Source: Roseivivax halodurans JCM 10272
GTDB taxonomy: Bacteria > Pseudomonadota > Alphaproteobacteria > Rhodobacterales > Rhodobacteraceae
Length of the DNA stretch: 64,000 nt
Assembly (NCBI RefSeq): GCF_000521785.1
Contig: NZ_JALZ01000012.1
Location: forward strand, 1-64,000
Reading direction: 5' to 3'
Below the pieces are notes generated by a model. It was given only the letters and a program-made list of their open reading frames with translations. It was not told the origin of the DNA and ran no database searches. Below, one piece after another: positions 9,279 to 18,043 of this stretch (positions are counted from its first letter, which is position 1; the number at the start of each line of letters is the position of its first letter). The position numbers and the translations under genes are program-made.

Positions 9279-10478
9279 TCAGCCTTCCGTATCGGTCCGG
9301 GCGCGGCGCGAGAGGAAATCCCGCGCGAGCCGCCGGGTTTCTGGACCCCCGGCGACCCGCGCGAAGATGGCGTGATCCATCACGTCGAGAAGACGCTTGC
9401 GCTCCGCCGTCGCTCCGTCCCGCAGGACCAGGCGTGCCGCATGTCGGCGCATTCCGACCAGATCACCGTGGGCGGCGGCGCGCCGCAAGCTGCGCGCCAG
9501 CGGATCGAGCCAGGGCAACCGCCGCAGCCCGGCCTCGCGCGCCACGCGGCTCGGGGAGACCACTGCAAGAGCGCCGAGAAACGCAACGAGGATCCCTGCC
9601 ACCGAAGAGATTGGATGCAGCCGCGCCTCCGGCGGCGGAATCTGCGCGGGTGGCATCGCCTCGGCCATGGCAACGCGCTGCGCGCTGATCGAGACGCTGT
9701 GCAGCTCGCGGGTCACCGTGTCGAAATAATCGAACTCGATCGGCTCGAGGATCGCCGAGACCCCGTTGGTCGGGCGGATCGTCCAGCGCCAGAACGCGAT
9801 CGACACCGGGCCCTCAGGAGAGAGCTCGACGAGCCGCTTCTCGGGATGGGCGAAGATCATCGCACTCGGCGAGGACAGCTCTGGCATCGGCGGGATCATC
9901 TCCGGGCTGGCACCGACGGCGCTCACGCGGATCACGCGCAGCACACCCTCCCCCTCGGCAAGCTGGTCGGGCGCATTTGACCAATCGTCCGAAATCTCGA
10001 GCCGGCGCACCGGAAACCACCATTCCGTGCCGGCAGCGGCCGCAGGGACGGGTTCGACGGTCAGGGTCACGGGCTCGGAGGCGACGGGATGCTCGAACCA
10101 GTCGTCGCCTTCGTCGGTAAGCGTGAGACGGTGGACGAAGGGTCCGATGGTGACCTCGCCTTGCCTGTCGGGGAAGAGCGCCATCCGCCGCTTGAAGTTC
10201 TTGACCGGCTGCCCCGCCTCCTGGGTCTCGTACCACCAGTCCTGACCGAGCTGCATCCAGTTGAAGCCGTCGAGTTCGGGCTGCTCGAGAGTCTCGAGCG
10301 TGACATGTCGCCGGTATCGCCCGTGGATCGTGACGAGGACCATCTCGCCCTGCACCGGGGCGACAGCGCCGTTCTCGATGGTCACCGTGAGATCCAGCTC
10401 TCCGGGATGCACCTCGCGGCTTTGCGCAGTCGCGAGCGCGGGCCACACCAGCAACAGGAAAACGGCAAGGCGCCTCAT
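9279..10478 (-). CDS. BatD-like membrane protein, last gene of MoxR operon
   Basis: 399 residues. A signal peptide (1-18) is followed by beta-rich periplasmic domains (about 25-280) and one transmembrane segment (about 288-306, SSVAGILVAFLGALAVV), then a basic cytoplasmic tail. This layout and its place at the end of a MoxR-DUF58-VWA-VWA-TPR operon match BatD-type proteins. Its ATG overlaps the TPR gene's stop by 4 bp. Such operons accompany methanol dehydrogenase genes in methylotrophs, where the products are thought to help metal insertion or maturation of the quinoprotein. Confidence 0.72.
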   Translation of the reverse strand: MRRLAVFLLLVWPALATAQSREVHPGELDLTVTIENGAVAPVQGEMVLVTIHGRYRRHVTLETLEQPELDGFNWMQLGQDWWYETQEAGQPVKNFKRRMALFPDRQGEVTIGPFVHRLTLTDEGDDWFEHPVASEPVTLTVEPVPAAAAGTEWWFPVRRLEISDDWSNAPDQLAEGEGVLRVIRVSAVGASPEMIPPMPELSSPSAMIFAHPEKRLVELSPEGPVSIAFWRWTIRPTNGVSAILEPIEFDYFDTVTRELHSVSISAQRVAMAEAMPPAQIPPPEARLHPISSVAGILVAFLGALAVVSPSRVAREAGLRRLPWLDPLARSLRRAAAHGDLVGMRRHAARLVLRDGATAERKRLLDVMDHAIFARVAGGPETRRLARDFLSRRARTDTEG

Positions 10479-11170
10479 TCGGGATCCTCCGGCGGCGGTT
10501 GCAGGAGACCGAGATCCTCGCGCCGCTTGCGCTCGTGGCTGATGCGGGCGGCGAGGTACTCCCCGGGAACGTCGCTCAGGGTCTCCAGCCAGCGTTCGTT
10601 GGCGACCATGAACTGATCGTCGAAGACCTTGCGGACCTGCCCGTCGCCGAAGCTTTCAAGCTCCGGCAGGCCGAGGAGCGCGCCGGTATTCGTCGTGCCC
10701 GATCCGGTCCCGGCGGCACGGGCGTCGCCGCGCGCGACAAAGGAGCGGACCACCGCGCCCTCGCCGCCGTCCCTCTCGGTGAACCAGGCGATGGGCGCCG
10801 CGGGGTCCAGGGCGAGCCCGGCATAGGCGGCGGCCACCAAGTCGAAATTGGCGGACGCCCGCGGATCGCCCGAACGACGCGCGACGTCGTAGGCTTCGAG
10901 CGCTGCGGCATAGCGGCCTTGCCGTACCTCGGCATTGCCGAGATTGAGCATCGCCCCCGCCGCGCGGAAGCTCTCGGCCGCCACGGCGGGGTTCCCGGCG
11001 CGGTACTGCGCCACTCCGCGCCATGCGGGATCGTCGAAGAGCGGCGCTGCGAGGCGTGGCAGGCCGAGCGCCAGCGCGAGCCGGCCGAAGGGCGCGGTCC
11101 CGGCGCCGAGAAGAGCCGCCGCGAGGAGCGCCAGCGCCCCGGCGAGTGCGACGACGCGCGCCGGTCTCAT
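10475..11170 (-). CDS. TPR-containing membrane protein (BatC-like)
   Basis: 231 residues. The N-terminal hydrophobic segment (about 6-24) is a membrane anchor or signal. A TPR-like helical region covers about residues 50-115 (WRGVAQYRAGNPAVAAESF, then LNLGNAEVRQGRYAAALEAY). The remainder is low in motifs. It overlaps both neighbours by ATGA. BatC-type TPR proteins scaffold the VWA proteins of MoxR systems at the membrane; this role is inferred from order. MxaK of methanol oxidation clusters occupies a comparable position. Confidence 0.72.
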   Translation of the reverse strand: MRPARVVALAGALALLAAALLGAGTAPFGRLALALGLPRLAAPLFDDPAWRGVAQYRAGNPAVAAESFRAAGAMLNLGNAEVRQGRYAAALEAYDVARRSGDPRASANFDLVAAAYAGLALDPAAPIAWFTERDGGEGAVVRSFVARGDARAAGTGSGTTNTGALLGLPELESFGDGQVRKVFDDQFMVANERWLETLSDVPGEYLAARISHERKRREDLGLLQPPPEDPE

Positions 11171-12057
11171 GACGCCCTCCGCCGGAACATCAGGAGCACC
11201 GGCACCAGCGCGAGGACGAGAACCAGCCGTCCCTGATCGGCCCAGAAGAGGAGCGGCCAGTCCTGCCGCTCGATCCGCGCGCGTGCGGCGTCGGAGAGGA
11301 ACGCGGCGAGGCCCTCCGCGTCACGCGTGGCGAAGACGGCGCCGCCCCCGACGCGCGCGAGCGTGTCCGCCACGGCGTCCGGTGCCGGCATCACCACGGA
11401 GAGACGCGCGCCGGCATCCGCGATCGCCGCGGCGTCGCCGAGCGTGCCCTGGCCAAGGCCCCCGCCATCGGTCAGCAGGATCACGTCGCCGCCGAGGCTA
11501 CGCGCCTGCGTCAGGACATCGCGCGCCCGGGCCAGCGCGAGCCCCGGACGGGTGCCCGGATCGGGCACCGTCTCGGCGCCGACGAGCGACAGGGTCTGTC
11601 CGAGCTGCGCGTGATCGGAGGAAAGGTCCGAGGCGACATAGGCGTCCCCCGCATAGACGATGAGCGCCGCGGGCCGGCTTCCGAGCGAGGCGGCCGCATA
11701 GCGGGCTATGGTCTGCAGGTCGGTCCAGTGCGCCCCCTCCGTGGCCGAGGGCGAGGCGTCGAGAACCAGGATCACCGCATCCATGTTGCGGAACGTCGCA
11801 GCGCCGCGCCGCTCCACCGCCGGTCCCGCGAGCGCGAGCGCGATCAGCCCCGACGCGGCGAGCGGCACGAGCGACAGCGGAAGTCCCCTTCCGCCATCGA
11901 CGCGCCCGAGCGCCCGCAGAGCAGCCATCCGGTCCGGACGCACCGCCCGGGTCCATCCGCCGAGCGCGCCGCCACGCCGCACCACCCAGACGGCGGCCAC
12001 AGCGAGAAGCGGCAGCGCAAGAAGCCACAACGGTCTCAGGAGCGTCAGGTCGGTCAT
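11167..12057 (-). CDS. von Willebrand factor A membrane protein (BatB-like)
   Basis: 296 residues. N-terminal transmembrane segments lie at about 9-25 and 60-78. A periplasmic or cytoplasmic VWA domain has a MIDAS-type metal site (LDASPS about residue 97 and LLTDGGG), and a C-terminal transmembrane helix precedes RRRAS. The start at 12055-12057 overlaps the preceding VWA gene's stop by ATGA, so upstream in-frame reading is excluded. It forms a pair with the BatA-like protein encoded directly upstream. In methylotroph clusters the equivalent VWA proteins are called MxaC/MxaL. Confidence 0.78.
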   Translation of the reverse strand: MTDLTLLRPLWLLALPLLAVAAVWVVRRGGALGGWTRAVRPDRMAALRALGRVDGGRGLPLSLVPLAASGLIALALAGPAVERRGAATFRNMDAVILVLDASPSATEGAHWTDLQTIARYAAASLGSRPAALIVYAGDAYVASDLSSDHAQLGQTLSLVGAETVPDPGTRPGLALARARDVLTQARSLGGDVILLTDGGGLGQGTLGDAAAIADAGARLSVVMPAPDAVADTLARVGGGAVFATRDAEGLAAFLSDAARARIERQDWPLLFWADQGRLVLVLALVPVLLMFRRRAS

Positions 12058-13010
12058 TCCGCCCCCCGCCACGCGGCCAGGACACCGAAGAGGCCGACCA
12101 GCGCGGCGGGCCAGATCCAGAATTCCCGGAAGACCTCGGCAGCGAGCCCGTCGCCGGCCGTCGCCTCGAGCCGGTCGAGCGCCTCGGTCACCGCGACCAG
12201 ATCCTCGGTGGTGCGCACCCGGAAGCTCTCGCCGCCGCTGAGATCGGCCATGGCCGCGAGCGTCGCGGCATCGACGACGCCGCGCTCTCCCTCGTCCGCG
12301 TCGCTCAGGTCCTTCGGACCGAAGGCGATGGTATGGACGCGGACGCCGAGGTCGGCGGCAAGCTTCGCGACCCCGCGCGGATTGGCGGCCCCGGCATTGT
12401 TGACGCCGTCCGACAGCAGGATCACCACCCGCGAGGCAGCGGGCGAATTGCGCATGCGCTTGAGCGCGATCCCGAGCGCATCGGCGATATTGGTCGCGCG
12501 GCCCGAAATGCCGATGCTCGCCTCCTCGATCCGCTGCGCGACGGCCTCCGTGTCGAAGCTGAAGGGTGCCGCGTAATAGGCCTCGGACCCGAAGACGATC
12601 AGGGCCACCCTGTCCCCGGCCCGGCGGCGCGCGAAATCGGCGCCGACGCGCTTGACTGCGTCGAGCCGGGTGACCTCCTCGCCGTCGAGAAAGAAATCCT
12701 CGCGGACCATCGAGCCCGAAAGGTCGAGCGCGATGGCGAGATCGCGGCCCGAGGCCTGAAGCGCCGGAACCGGCAGTAGCGTCCGCGGCCCCGCAAGGGC
12801 GATGACGAGCAGCGCCCACATGATCGTGGCGTAGAAGAAGCGCCCCCGCTCCGCGCCCGGCGCGGGCCCCGATCCCGTGAGCAACCCGCGCGCCACCCCT
12901 TCGGGCACGACCAGCGCCGCTCCGTCGGACCGGCTCCGCCTGACGAAGCGCAGCACTAGCAGCGGCAACGGCAGGAGGAGCAGCGCAAGCGGATAGGCAA
13001 GCTCAGGCAT
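12054..13010 (-). CDS. von Willebrand factor A membrane protein (BatA/MxaC-like)
   Basis: 318 residues. An N-terminal transmembrane helix (about 5-24), a second at about 63-80, and a last one near 295-312 flank a canonical VWA domain. That domain carries the MIDAS DLSGS (about 95-99), the threonine of the ATNIADALG segment and the LLSDGVNN strand, so metal binding should be intact. The ATG 13008-13010 lies 8 bp inside the upstream 115-residue gene. It probably acts with the MoxR ATPase as a membrane-associated chaperone for a periplasmic enzyme, by analogy to Bat and Mxa systems. Confidence 0.82.
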   Translation of the reverse strand: MPELAYPLALLLLPLPLLVLRFVRRSRSDGAALVVPEGVARGLLTGSGPAPGAERGRFFYATIMWALLVIALAGPRTLLPVPALQASGRDLAIALDLSGSMVREDFFLDGEEVTRLDAVKRVGADFARRRAGDRVALIVFGSEAYYAAPFSFDTEAVAQRIEEASIGISGRATNIADALGIALKRMRNSPAASRVVILLSDGVNNAGAANPRGVAKLAADLGVRVHTIAFGPKDLSDADEGERGVVDAATLAAMADLSGGESFRVRTTEDLVAVTEALDRLEATAGDGLAAEVFREFWIWPAALVGLFGVLAAWRGAE

Positions 13011-13350
13011 CGCGAGCCAGCTCCGTCTCAAGCGCGGCCACGTCGGGGAGCCCGCCCGGCCGGTAGAGATCGCGCCTGAGACGCGCATAGACCTCGGGAC
13101 GCCGCTCGCGCAGTTCGAGCAGAAGCGCCCGGCGTCGGGCCGTCTCGCCCGAAACGGGCGCGGCTTCGGCCGCAGGTCCTCGAACCGGGGCGAAGGTCCG
13201 CAGGGCCAGACCGACCAGCAGCGCGAGGCTCAGGCCGAGGCCCGCCCCGGCCAGCATCTCGGCAATCACTCCACCCGGGGCATCTTCCGGCAGACGGATG
13301 TCCTGAAGCCCGGCGACTACCGCCTCTTCGCTGAGCGCGCGTTCGGCCAT
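13003..13350 (-). CDS. Small DUF4381-like membrane protein
   Basis: 115 residues with one transmembrane helix (about 28-50) and a soluble, arginine-rich C-terminal part (RRRALLLELRERRPEVYARL). Size, topology and position between the DUF58 and first VWA genes fit the DUF4381-type proteins of Bat-like operons. The assignment is by context because the sequence is short. The ATG at 13350 follows the DUF58 stop by 1 bp, and the 3' end overlaps the VWA gene by 8 bp. Confidence 0.65.
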   Translation of the reverse strand: MAERALSEEAVVAGLQDIRLPEDAPGGVIAEMLAGAGLGLSLALLVGLALRTFAPVRGPAAEAAPVSGETARRRALLLELRERRPEVYARLRRDLYRPGGLPDVAALETELARDA

Positions 13351-13351
13351 G

Positions 13352-14251
13352 TCACGGCGCCCGGTCCGGCGGGAAGGCCGAGCGGATCAGGCGGGCCGTA
13401 TCTTCGGGCGCCGCGTCGGCGTCGATTGTGAGGGCGGGCCTTCGCAGAACCTCGCCCTCGGCCGCAACCGCGCGCTTTCCGTCGATGGTCACCCGGATGC
13501 GAGTGCCGTCCGGCAGGCGCACCGGGTAGAGCCCCCGGGGCAGGCGCAGCGCAGCGCCATCGATCACCGACAGAAGGCGCGGCACGCGGCGGCGGGAGAT
13601 CTCGTCGAGCCGGTCCGCGAGCCCCCTGCCCGCGCCGTCGAACCCGGAGGCGATCACGATCTCCGACCCCGGCGGCGCGATCCACCGCAGCCGCGCGAGC
13701 CCGGCCTCGAGCGGCGGCTCGCGGCCGCCGCCCACGGCCGCATGGTCGAGCGCCGCGCGATGCGCGCGGACCATGCCGCCTATTGCACCGAGCATCCCGC
13801 GCGCCCGTCCCCGCACCGGCGTCACCGTCACCGCGTCGTCGCCGAGCGCCAGAAGGCCGACGCGGCCGCCGGCCTCGACGCTCCGCCAGCCGACAAGGGC
13901 GAGCGCCTCCGCCGCGGCGACCGACCGCAGCGCGCGTCCGATGCCCCAGAGCATCGAGGTGCGGAAATCCGCAACGAGCAGCGTCACCCGATCCGCGTCC
14001 TGCCGGAACGAGCGGACATGCAGGACACCTGTGCGTGCAGTGCTGCCGCGATCGAGGTGCCGGATGTCGTCGCCGGGCACGTATTCGCGCGTGTCCTCCA
14101 TTTCCTGCCCATGGCCCCGGCGCCGCGCGACGAAGCCGCCGGGCTGCCGCGACAGTGGCGGCGTCTCCGGCCCGTGCCGCGCGAGCGCGCGCAGGCCGAT
14201 GAGGTGCCCCACATCGAGGGCGACGCCGTCCGATTGCAGAGCCGCTTTCAC
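13352..14251 (-). CDS. DUF58 protein (MxaS-like) of MoxR operon
   Basis: 299 residues from a GTG start at 14249-14251 that overlaps the moxR stop (GTGA). The DUF58 signature is seen in DTREYVPGDDIRHLDRGSTART (shortened: REYVPGDD, then R-x-LD) at about residues 53-72, followed by a degenerate VWA-like fold. Proteins of this family are the usual second gene of MoxR operons, and MxaS of methanol oxidation clusters is one of them. A longer in-frame reading extends upstream through moxR, but it is the shadow of that gene. Confidence 0.82.
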   Translation of the reverse strand: MKAALQSDGVALDVGHLIGLRALARHGPETPPLSRQPGGFVARRRGHGQEMEDTREYVPGDDIRHLDRGSTARTGVLHVRSFRQDADRVTLLVADFRTSMLWGIGRALRSVAAAEALALVGWRSVEAGGRVGLLALGDDAVTVTPVRGRARGMLGAIGGMVRAHRAALDHAAVGGGREPPLEAGLARLRWIAPPGSEIVIASGFDGAGRGLADRLDEISRRRVPRLLSVIDGAALRLPRGLYPVRLPDGTRIRVTIDGKRAVAAEGEVLRRPALTIDADAAPEDTARLIRSAFPPDRAP

Positions 14252-15198
14252 AGCGGCTCCACCGCGCGCAGGACGTCCGCGATCAGCGCGCGCGGGGTCC
14301 GCCCCTCCGCCACCGCGCGCCAGGTCAGCACCAGCCGATGCGCGAGCGCGTCGGAAGCGACCGCTGTGACGTCCTCGGGGAGTGCGTGGTCGCGGCCGTG
14401 AAGGTAGGCCCTCGCCCGCGCCGCTGCGGCGAGGGCGAGGCTGCCGCGCGGGCTCACCGCATGTTCGACCTCGTCCGAGAACGGTGGCTCGCGAGTCGCC
14501 ACGACGAGCCGGACGATGTAGTCGCGCAAGGGATCGGCGAGATGGATGGAGGCGACCTCGCGCATCGCCTCGCGCACGGCGTCGAGGCCGAGAGGTTTCG
14601 GCGCCCGGTGTCCGCCGGTGCCTTCGGCCTCGACGAGATCGAGGATCCGCCGCTCGGTTTCCGGGTCCGGAAGGTCCAGAACCACATGCAGCAGAAAGCG
14701 GTCGAGCTGCGCCTCGGGCAGTGGAAAAGTGCCGTCGTGCTCGATCGGGTTCTGCGTCGCGACCACGAGGAAGGGATTGGGGAGCGGATGGGTCGTGCCG
14801 CCGCTCGTCACCTGACGCTCGGCCATCGCCTCGAGGAGGGCCGACTGGACCTTGGGCGGTGCGCGGTTGATCTCGTCGACGAGGACGAGGTTGTGAAAGA
14901 CCGGGCCCGGCACAAACTCGAAATCGCCGGTCTGGGGCCGGAAGATCGGCGTGCCGGTAAGGTCCGACGGCAGAAGGTCGGGCGTGCACTGGATCCGCGC
15001 GAAACCGCCGGTCATCGCCTCGGCGAGCCAGCGTACCGCCCGCGTCTTGGCAAGGCCGGGCGCCCCCTCGACCAGCAGGTGCCCCCCCGACAGGACGCCG
15101 ATGAGCAGACGTTCGATCAGCGTCTCGTGACCGACGAGACCCGCCGCGAGATGGGCGCGCATCGTCGCGATCGCGGATGGCGCTGCGATGGTGTCCAT
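14248..15198 (-). CDS. moxR: MoxR-family AAA+ ATPase
   Basis: 316 residues. Walker A GAPGLAKT (about 44-51), Walker B LVLVDEINRAPPK (about 104-116), sensor 1 ATQNPIEHDGTFPLPEAQLDR (the conserved ATQNP block) and a C-terminal lid. MoxR ATPases act as chaperones with VWA proteins; the founding member is needed to make active methanol dehydrogenase. It is the first gene of a seven-gene operon, all overlapping or 1 bp apart, ending with the BatD-like gene. About 85 bp separate it from the regulator gene that ends at 15284, so a promoter may lie there. Confidence 0.9.
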   Translation of the reverse strand: MDTIAAPSAIATMRAHLAAGLVGHETLIERLLIGVLSGGHLLVEGAPGLAKTRAVRWLAEAMTGGFARIQCTPDLLPSDLTGTPIFRPQTGDFEFVPGPVFHNLVLVDEINRAPPKVQSALLEAMAERQVTSGGTTHPLPNPFLVVATQNPIEHDGTFPLPEAQLDRFLLHVVLDLPDPETERRILDLVEAEGTGGHRAPKPLGLDAVREAMREVASIHLADPLRDYIVRLVVATREPPFSDEVEHAVSPRGSLALAAAARARAYLHGRDHALPEDVTAVASDALAHRLVLTWRAVAEGRTPRALIADVLRAVEPL

Positions 15199-15283
15199 GC
15201 CTCCTCCCCGGCAGTTCCTGTCTCGATGCTAGAGGGGCCGAAACACGCACGGAACATAGCCCAAGGTCGGGGGCGCGGAACTC

Positions 15284-16690
15284 CTAGACCCCGTAGCGCG
15301 TCGCCCCGCGCCGGTTCTCGTTCACAGCGTTGGCAAGAAGGATCGCGTGGTGCGCGCGTTGGTCGCAATTGGCGCGCGGACAGACGCGGCAATTGATGCC
15401 GATGGGCGTGGCGCGGGTGCCGGTGAAGCTGACCTGCTCGGCATATCCGATGTCTGCCGCGTGCTCGATCGCGCAGCCCATCGCGACCGCGAGGCGCATG
15501 TCGGCGGTATGGCGCGAGAAGCTCGGCCGGTCGACGCTGCGCGCGAACACGAAGAACTGGCTTCCGTCCGGCATTTCGACCACCTGCGGCACGACGCGGC
15601 CGGGCGTGCGGAACGAGACGTGCACGTCGAGACGCGGGCAGGCTCCGCCATATTGCGCGAGCTGGAAATCGGTCGAATTGAAGCGCTTGGTGACGTTGCC
15701 GGCCTTGTCCACGCGCATGAAGAAGAAGGGCACGCCCCGTGCGCTGCCCCGCTGCAGCGTCGTCGCCCGGTGACAGGCCTGTTCGAAGCTGACGCCGAAG
15801 CGGGTGGCAAGGTGGTCGAAGTCGTACTTGCTGGCCCGCGCCTCGGAAAGAAATCTCTTGTAGGGCATGAGCACGGCCGCGGCGAAGTAGTTGGCCAGCT
15901 CGACCCGGCAGCGCGCCAGACGCGCCGGATCGTCGAGGTCGGATTTCGAGAGAATGGCGTCGAGCCCCTCGCGCTGCTCGATGAGGGCGCTGACATGGAT
16001 GAGCTGGAAGACCCGGTTGGGATGGTCGAGTGCCTCCGACAGCCGGACTTCCTTGCGATCTTCGTCGTATTCGCGAAGCGTCTCGGGCATGTCGGCGACC
16101 GGCACCAGCCGCACGCGCAGGCCGAGCTTCAACCGGAGGCGGTCCTTGAGGGCGGTGTAGACCTCGTCGAGCGGCACGTCGCGTTCCGACCAGAACCGGT
16201 CGGCCGCCTTCTCGAGTGTCGGGAAGTAGTTGCGGTGATCGCGGAAGAAATTGTGCACGACCGTCTCGGGTGAGGCCTTGAGATGCGGGGAATCGCCATC
16301 CTGCGCTCCCGACATGCTCATGATCTGCTCGGTTGCGGCCTGGTAGGCGCGGTGCACCCTGAGAAAGGCCGCGGCAAGGTCCGGGCTGTGCGCCATCGCC
16401 GCGCGGAGCTGTGTCAAATCGGGTCGCGCCCCCTCGAAGATCGGGTCGGCCAGCGCCCCGCGGAGATCGGCGAAAGTCGCGGTGTCTTCGTCCTCGGCGA
16501 TGTCGCGCCAATCCACGCCATAGGTCTCGAAGAGCTTCAGGAGCACCGGCACCGAGACCGATCTTTCGTTCTTCTCCAGAAGGTTGACGTAGGACGTACT
16601 AATCCCGAGGCCCTTCGCCATGAGGGCCTGGGTCTCGCCGCGCTCCTGTCGAAGCCGGCGCAGCCGGGGTCCGATGAACGTCTTCGCCAT
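15284..16690 (-). CDS. ScfR/PccR/RamB-type transcriptional regulator
   Basis: 468 residues. The XRE-type helix-turn-helix is at about 8-62 (GETQALMAKGLGISTSYVNL). An ImmA/IrrE-like central region is at about 150-300, where the usual HExxH is not present. The C-terminal DUF2083-type domain ends with three clustered cysteines, Cys434, Cys437 and Cys442, possibly a metal or Fe-S site. Relatives sense short-chain acyl-CoAs and control acetate, propionate or ethylmalonyl-CoA genes. It is divergent from the serine-cycle operon with an inverted repeat between them, so it probably controls that operon and itself. Confidence 0.83.
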   Translation of the reverse strand: MAKTFIGPRLRRLRQERGETQALMAKGLGISTSYVNLLEKNERSVSVPVLLKLFETYGVDWRDIAEDEDTATFADLRGALADPIFEGARPDLTQLRAAMAHSPDLAAAFLRVHRAYQAATEQIMSMSGAQDGDSPHLKASPETVVHNFFRDHRNYFPTLEKAADRFWSERDVPLDEVYTALKDRLRLKLGLRVRLVPVADMPETLREYDEDRKEVRLSEALDHPNRVFQLIHVSALIEQREGLDAILSKSDLDDPARLARCRVELANYFAAAVLMPYKRFLSEARASKYDFDHLATRFGVSFEQACHRATTLQRGSARGVPFFFMRVDKAGNVTKRFNSTDFQLAQYGGACPRLDVHVSFRTPGRVVPQVVEMPDGSQFFVFARSVDRPSFSRHTADMRLAVAMGCAIEHAADIGYAEQVSFTGTRATPIGINCRVCPRANCDQRAHHAILLANAVNENRRGATRYGV

Positions 16691-16717
16691 GAAGAACACT
16701 AGTCCGGCTTTTACATT

Positions 16718-16741
16718 TTTACAATCTCGCCGTTTTGTAAA
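16718..16741. promoter_or_regulatory. Inverted-repeat operator TTTACAA-N10-TTGTAAA
   Basis: Perfect 7-bp arms at 16718-16724 and 16735-16741 with a 10-bp spacer. A further TTTTACA lies just upstream at 16709-16715, making a direct-repeat half site. The stretch is the only AT-rich DNA in this intergenic region. It sits 27 bp upstream of the regulator's ATG and 88 bp upstream of sgaA. ScfR/PccR-type regulators bind paired TTTGCAAA-like sites, so this is the likely autoregulatory and sgaA-operon operator. Confidence 0.6.
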
Positions 16742-16828
16742 CGGGTGCATTCACAGCAGGACCCGGATTGCTTTGCAGCATGGTGGCAAGCGACGCAGCC
16801 TGGGACAACCTTGAGGAGGACCTTATCC

Positions 16829-18031
16829 ATGCGCACCGGCCAGACCCACCTGTTCATCCCCGGCCCCACCAACATTCCCGAGAGCGTCCGACAGGCCATG
16901 AACGTGCCGATGCAGGACATGCGGGCCCCCGATTTCGGCGCGCTGACGCTCGGGCTCTTCGACGGATTGCGCCGTGTGATGCGCTCCGCCTCCGCCGAGG
17001 TCTTCCTGTTTCCCGGATCGGGCACCGGCGCCTGGGAGGCCGCGATCACCAACACGCTGAACCCGGGTGACAAGGTCCTGATGTCGCGGCATGGCCAGTT
17101 CTCGACGCTCTGGGTCGAGATGGCCGAGCGGCTCGGGCTCGATGTCGAGGTGATCGACGTGCCCTGGGGCCAGGGCGTCCCGGTCGCGGAGTTCGAGCGT
17201 CGCTTGGGAGAGGATCGGGAGGACGCGATCAAGGCGGTGTTCGTCACCCATAACGAGACCGCAACCGGCGTGACCTCGGACGTCGCCGGGGTACGCCGCG
17301 CGCTCGACGAGACCTTCCACGACGCGCTCCTTTTCGTCGACGGGGTCTCGTCCATCGCGTCGATCGACTTCCGGATGGACGAATGGGGCGTCGATCTCGC
17401 CGTCACTGGCAGCCAGAAGGGCCTGATGTGCCCCGCGGGCCTCGGCATCCTCGCGGTCAGCGAAAAGGCGATGGACGCCTCGACGCGGTCGACGATGCGC
17501 CGGGCCTATTTCGAATTCTCCGACATGCGGAAGATGAACGCCGACGGATACTTCCCCTACACGCCGCCGACCCAGATCCTGCACGGTCTCGCGAAGTCCC
17601 TCGCCCGTATCGAGGCTGAGGGGCTCGATGCGGTCATCGCGCGTCACCACAGGCTTGCCGAGGGAGTCCGCCGGGGCGTTTCGGCATGGGGGCTGGACCT
17701 CGTCGCGGCTGAGCCCGCACTCTACTCGGACACCGTGTCGGCCATCCGCGTGCCGGAGGCGGTCGATGCCCGCGAGGTCATCCGCATCGCCTACGAGGAG
17801 TACAACACCTCCTTCGGCACCGGCCTCGCGCAGCTCGCCGGAAAGGTGTTCCGCATCGGGCATCTCGGCGATCTCAACGAGGGCATGTGTCTCTCGGCGC
17901 TCGGCATCGCGGAGATGGCGCTCGCCCGCTCCGGTGTTCGGCTCCAGCTCGGATCGGGCGTCGCGGCGGCGCAGGCCTTCTACGCCTTCGGCACCGAGGC
18001 GCGCGAGCGCATCGCTCTCGCCGCAGAATAA
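16829..18031 (+). CDS. sgaA: Serine-glyoxylate aminotransferase
   Basis: 400 residues. A class V PLP aminotransferase that converts serine plus glyoxylate to hydroxypyruvate plus glycine in the serine cycle. The N-terminal FIPGPTNIP block, the phosphate-binding GSGTGAWE and the PLP lysine Lys197 in GSQKGLM are present; length matches the family (~400). The ATG at 16829 was chosen over an upstream ATG at 16745 because GAGGAGGA lies 9 bp before it and the protein then begins at the family start. It is the first gene of sgaA-mclA-mtkA-mtkB, with 12-32 bp gaps. Confidence 0.94.
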   Translation: MRTGQTHLFIPGPTNIPESVRQAMNVPMQDMRAPDFGALTLGLFDGLRRVMRSASAEVFLFPGSGTGAWEAAITNTLNPGDKVLMSRHGQFSTLWVEMAERLGLDVEVIDVPWGQGVPVAEFERRLGEDREDAIKAVFVTHNETATGVTSDVAGVRRALDETFHDALLFVDGVSSIASIDFRMDEWGVDLAVTGSQKGLMCPAGLGILAVSEKAMDASTRSTMRRAYFEFSDMRKMNADGYFPYTPPTQILHGLAKSLARIEAEGLDAVIARHHRLAEGVRRGVSAWGLDLVAAEPALYSDTVSAIRVPEAVDAREVIRIAYEEYNTSFGTGLAQLAGKVFRIGHLGDLNEGMCLSALGIAEMALARSGVRLQLGSGVAAAQAFYAFGTEARERIALAAE

Positions 18032-18043
18032 AGGCGCAGCAAG

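Noticed and set aside
13352-15250. 632-residue protein spanning DUF58 and moxR
   Set aside because: The upstream half is the other-frame shadow of moxR; the GTG at 14251 overlapping the moxR stop explains the real DUF58 gene.
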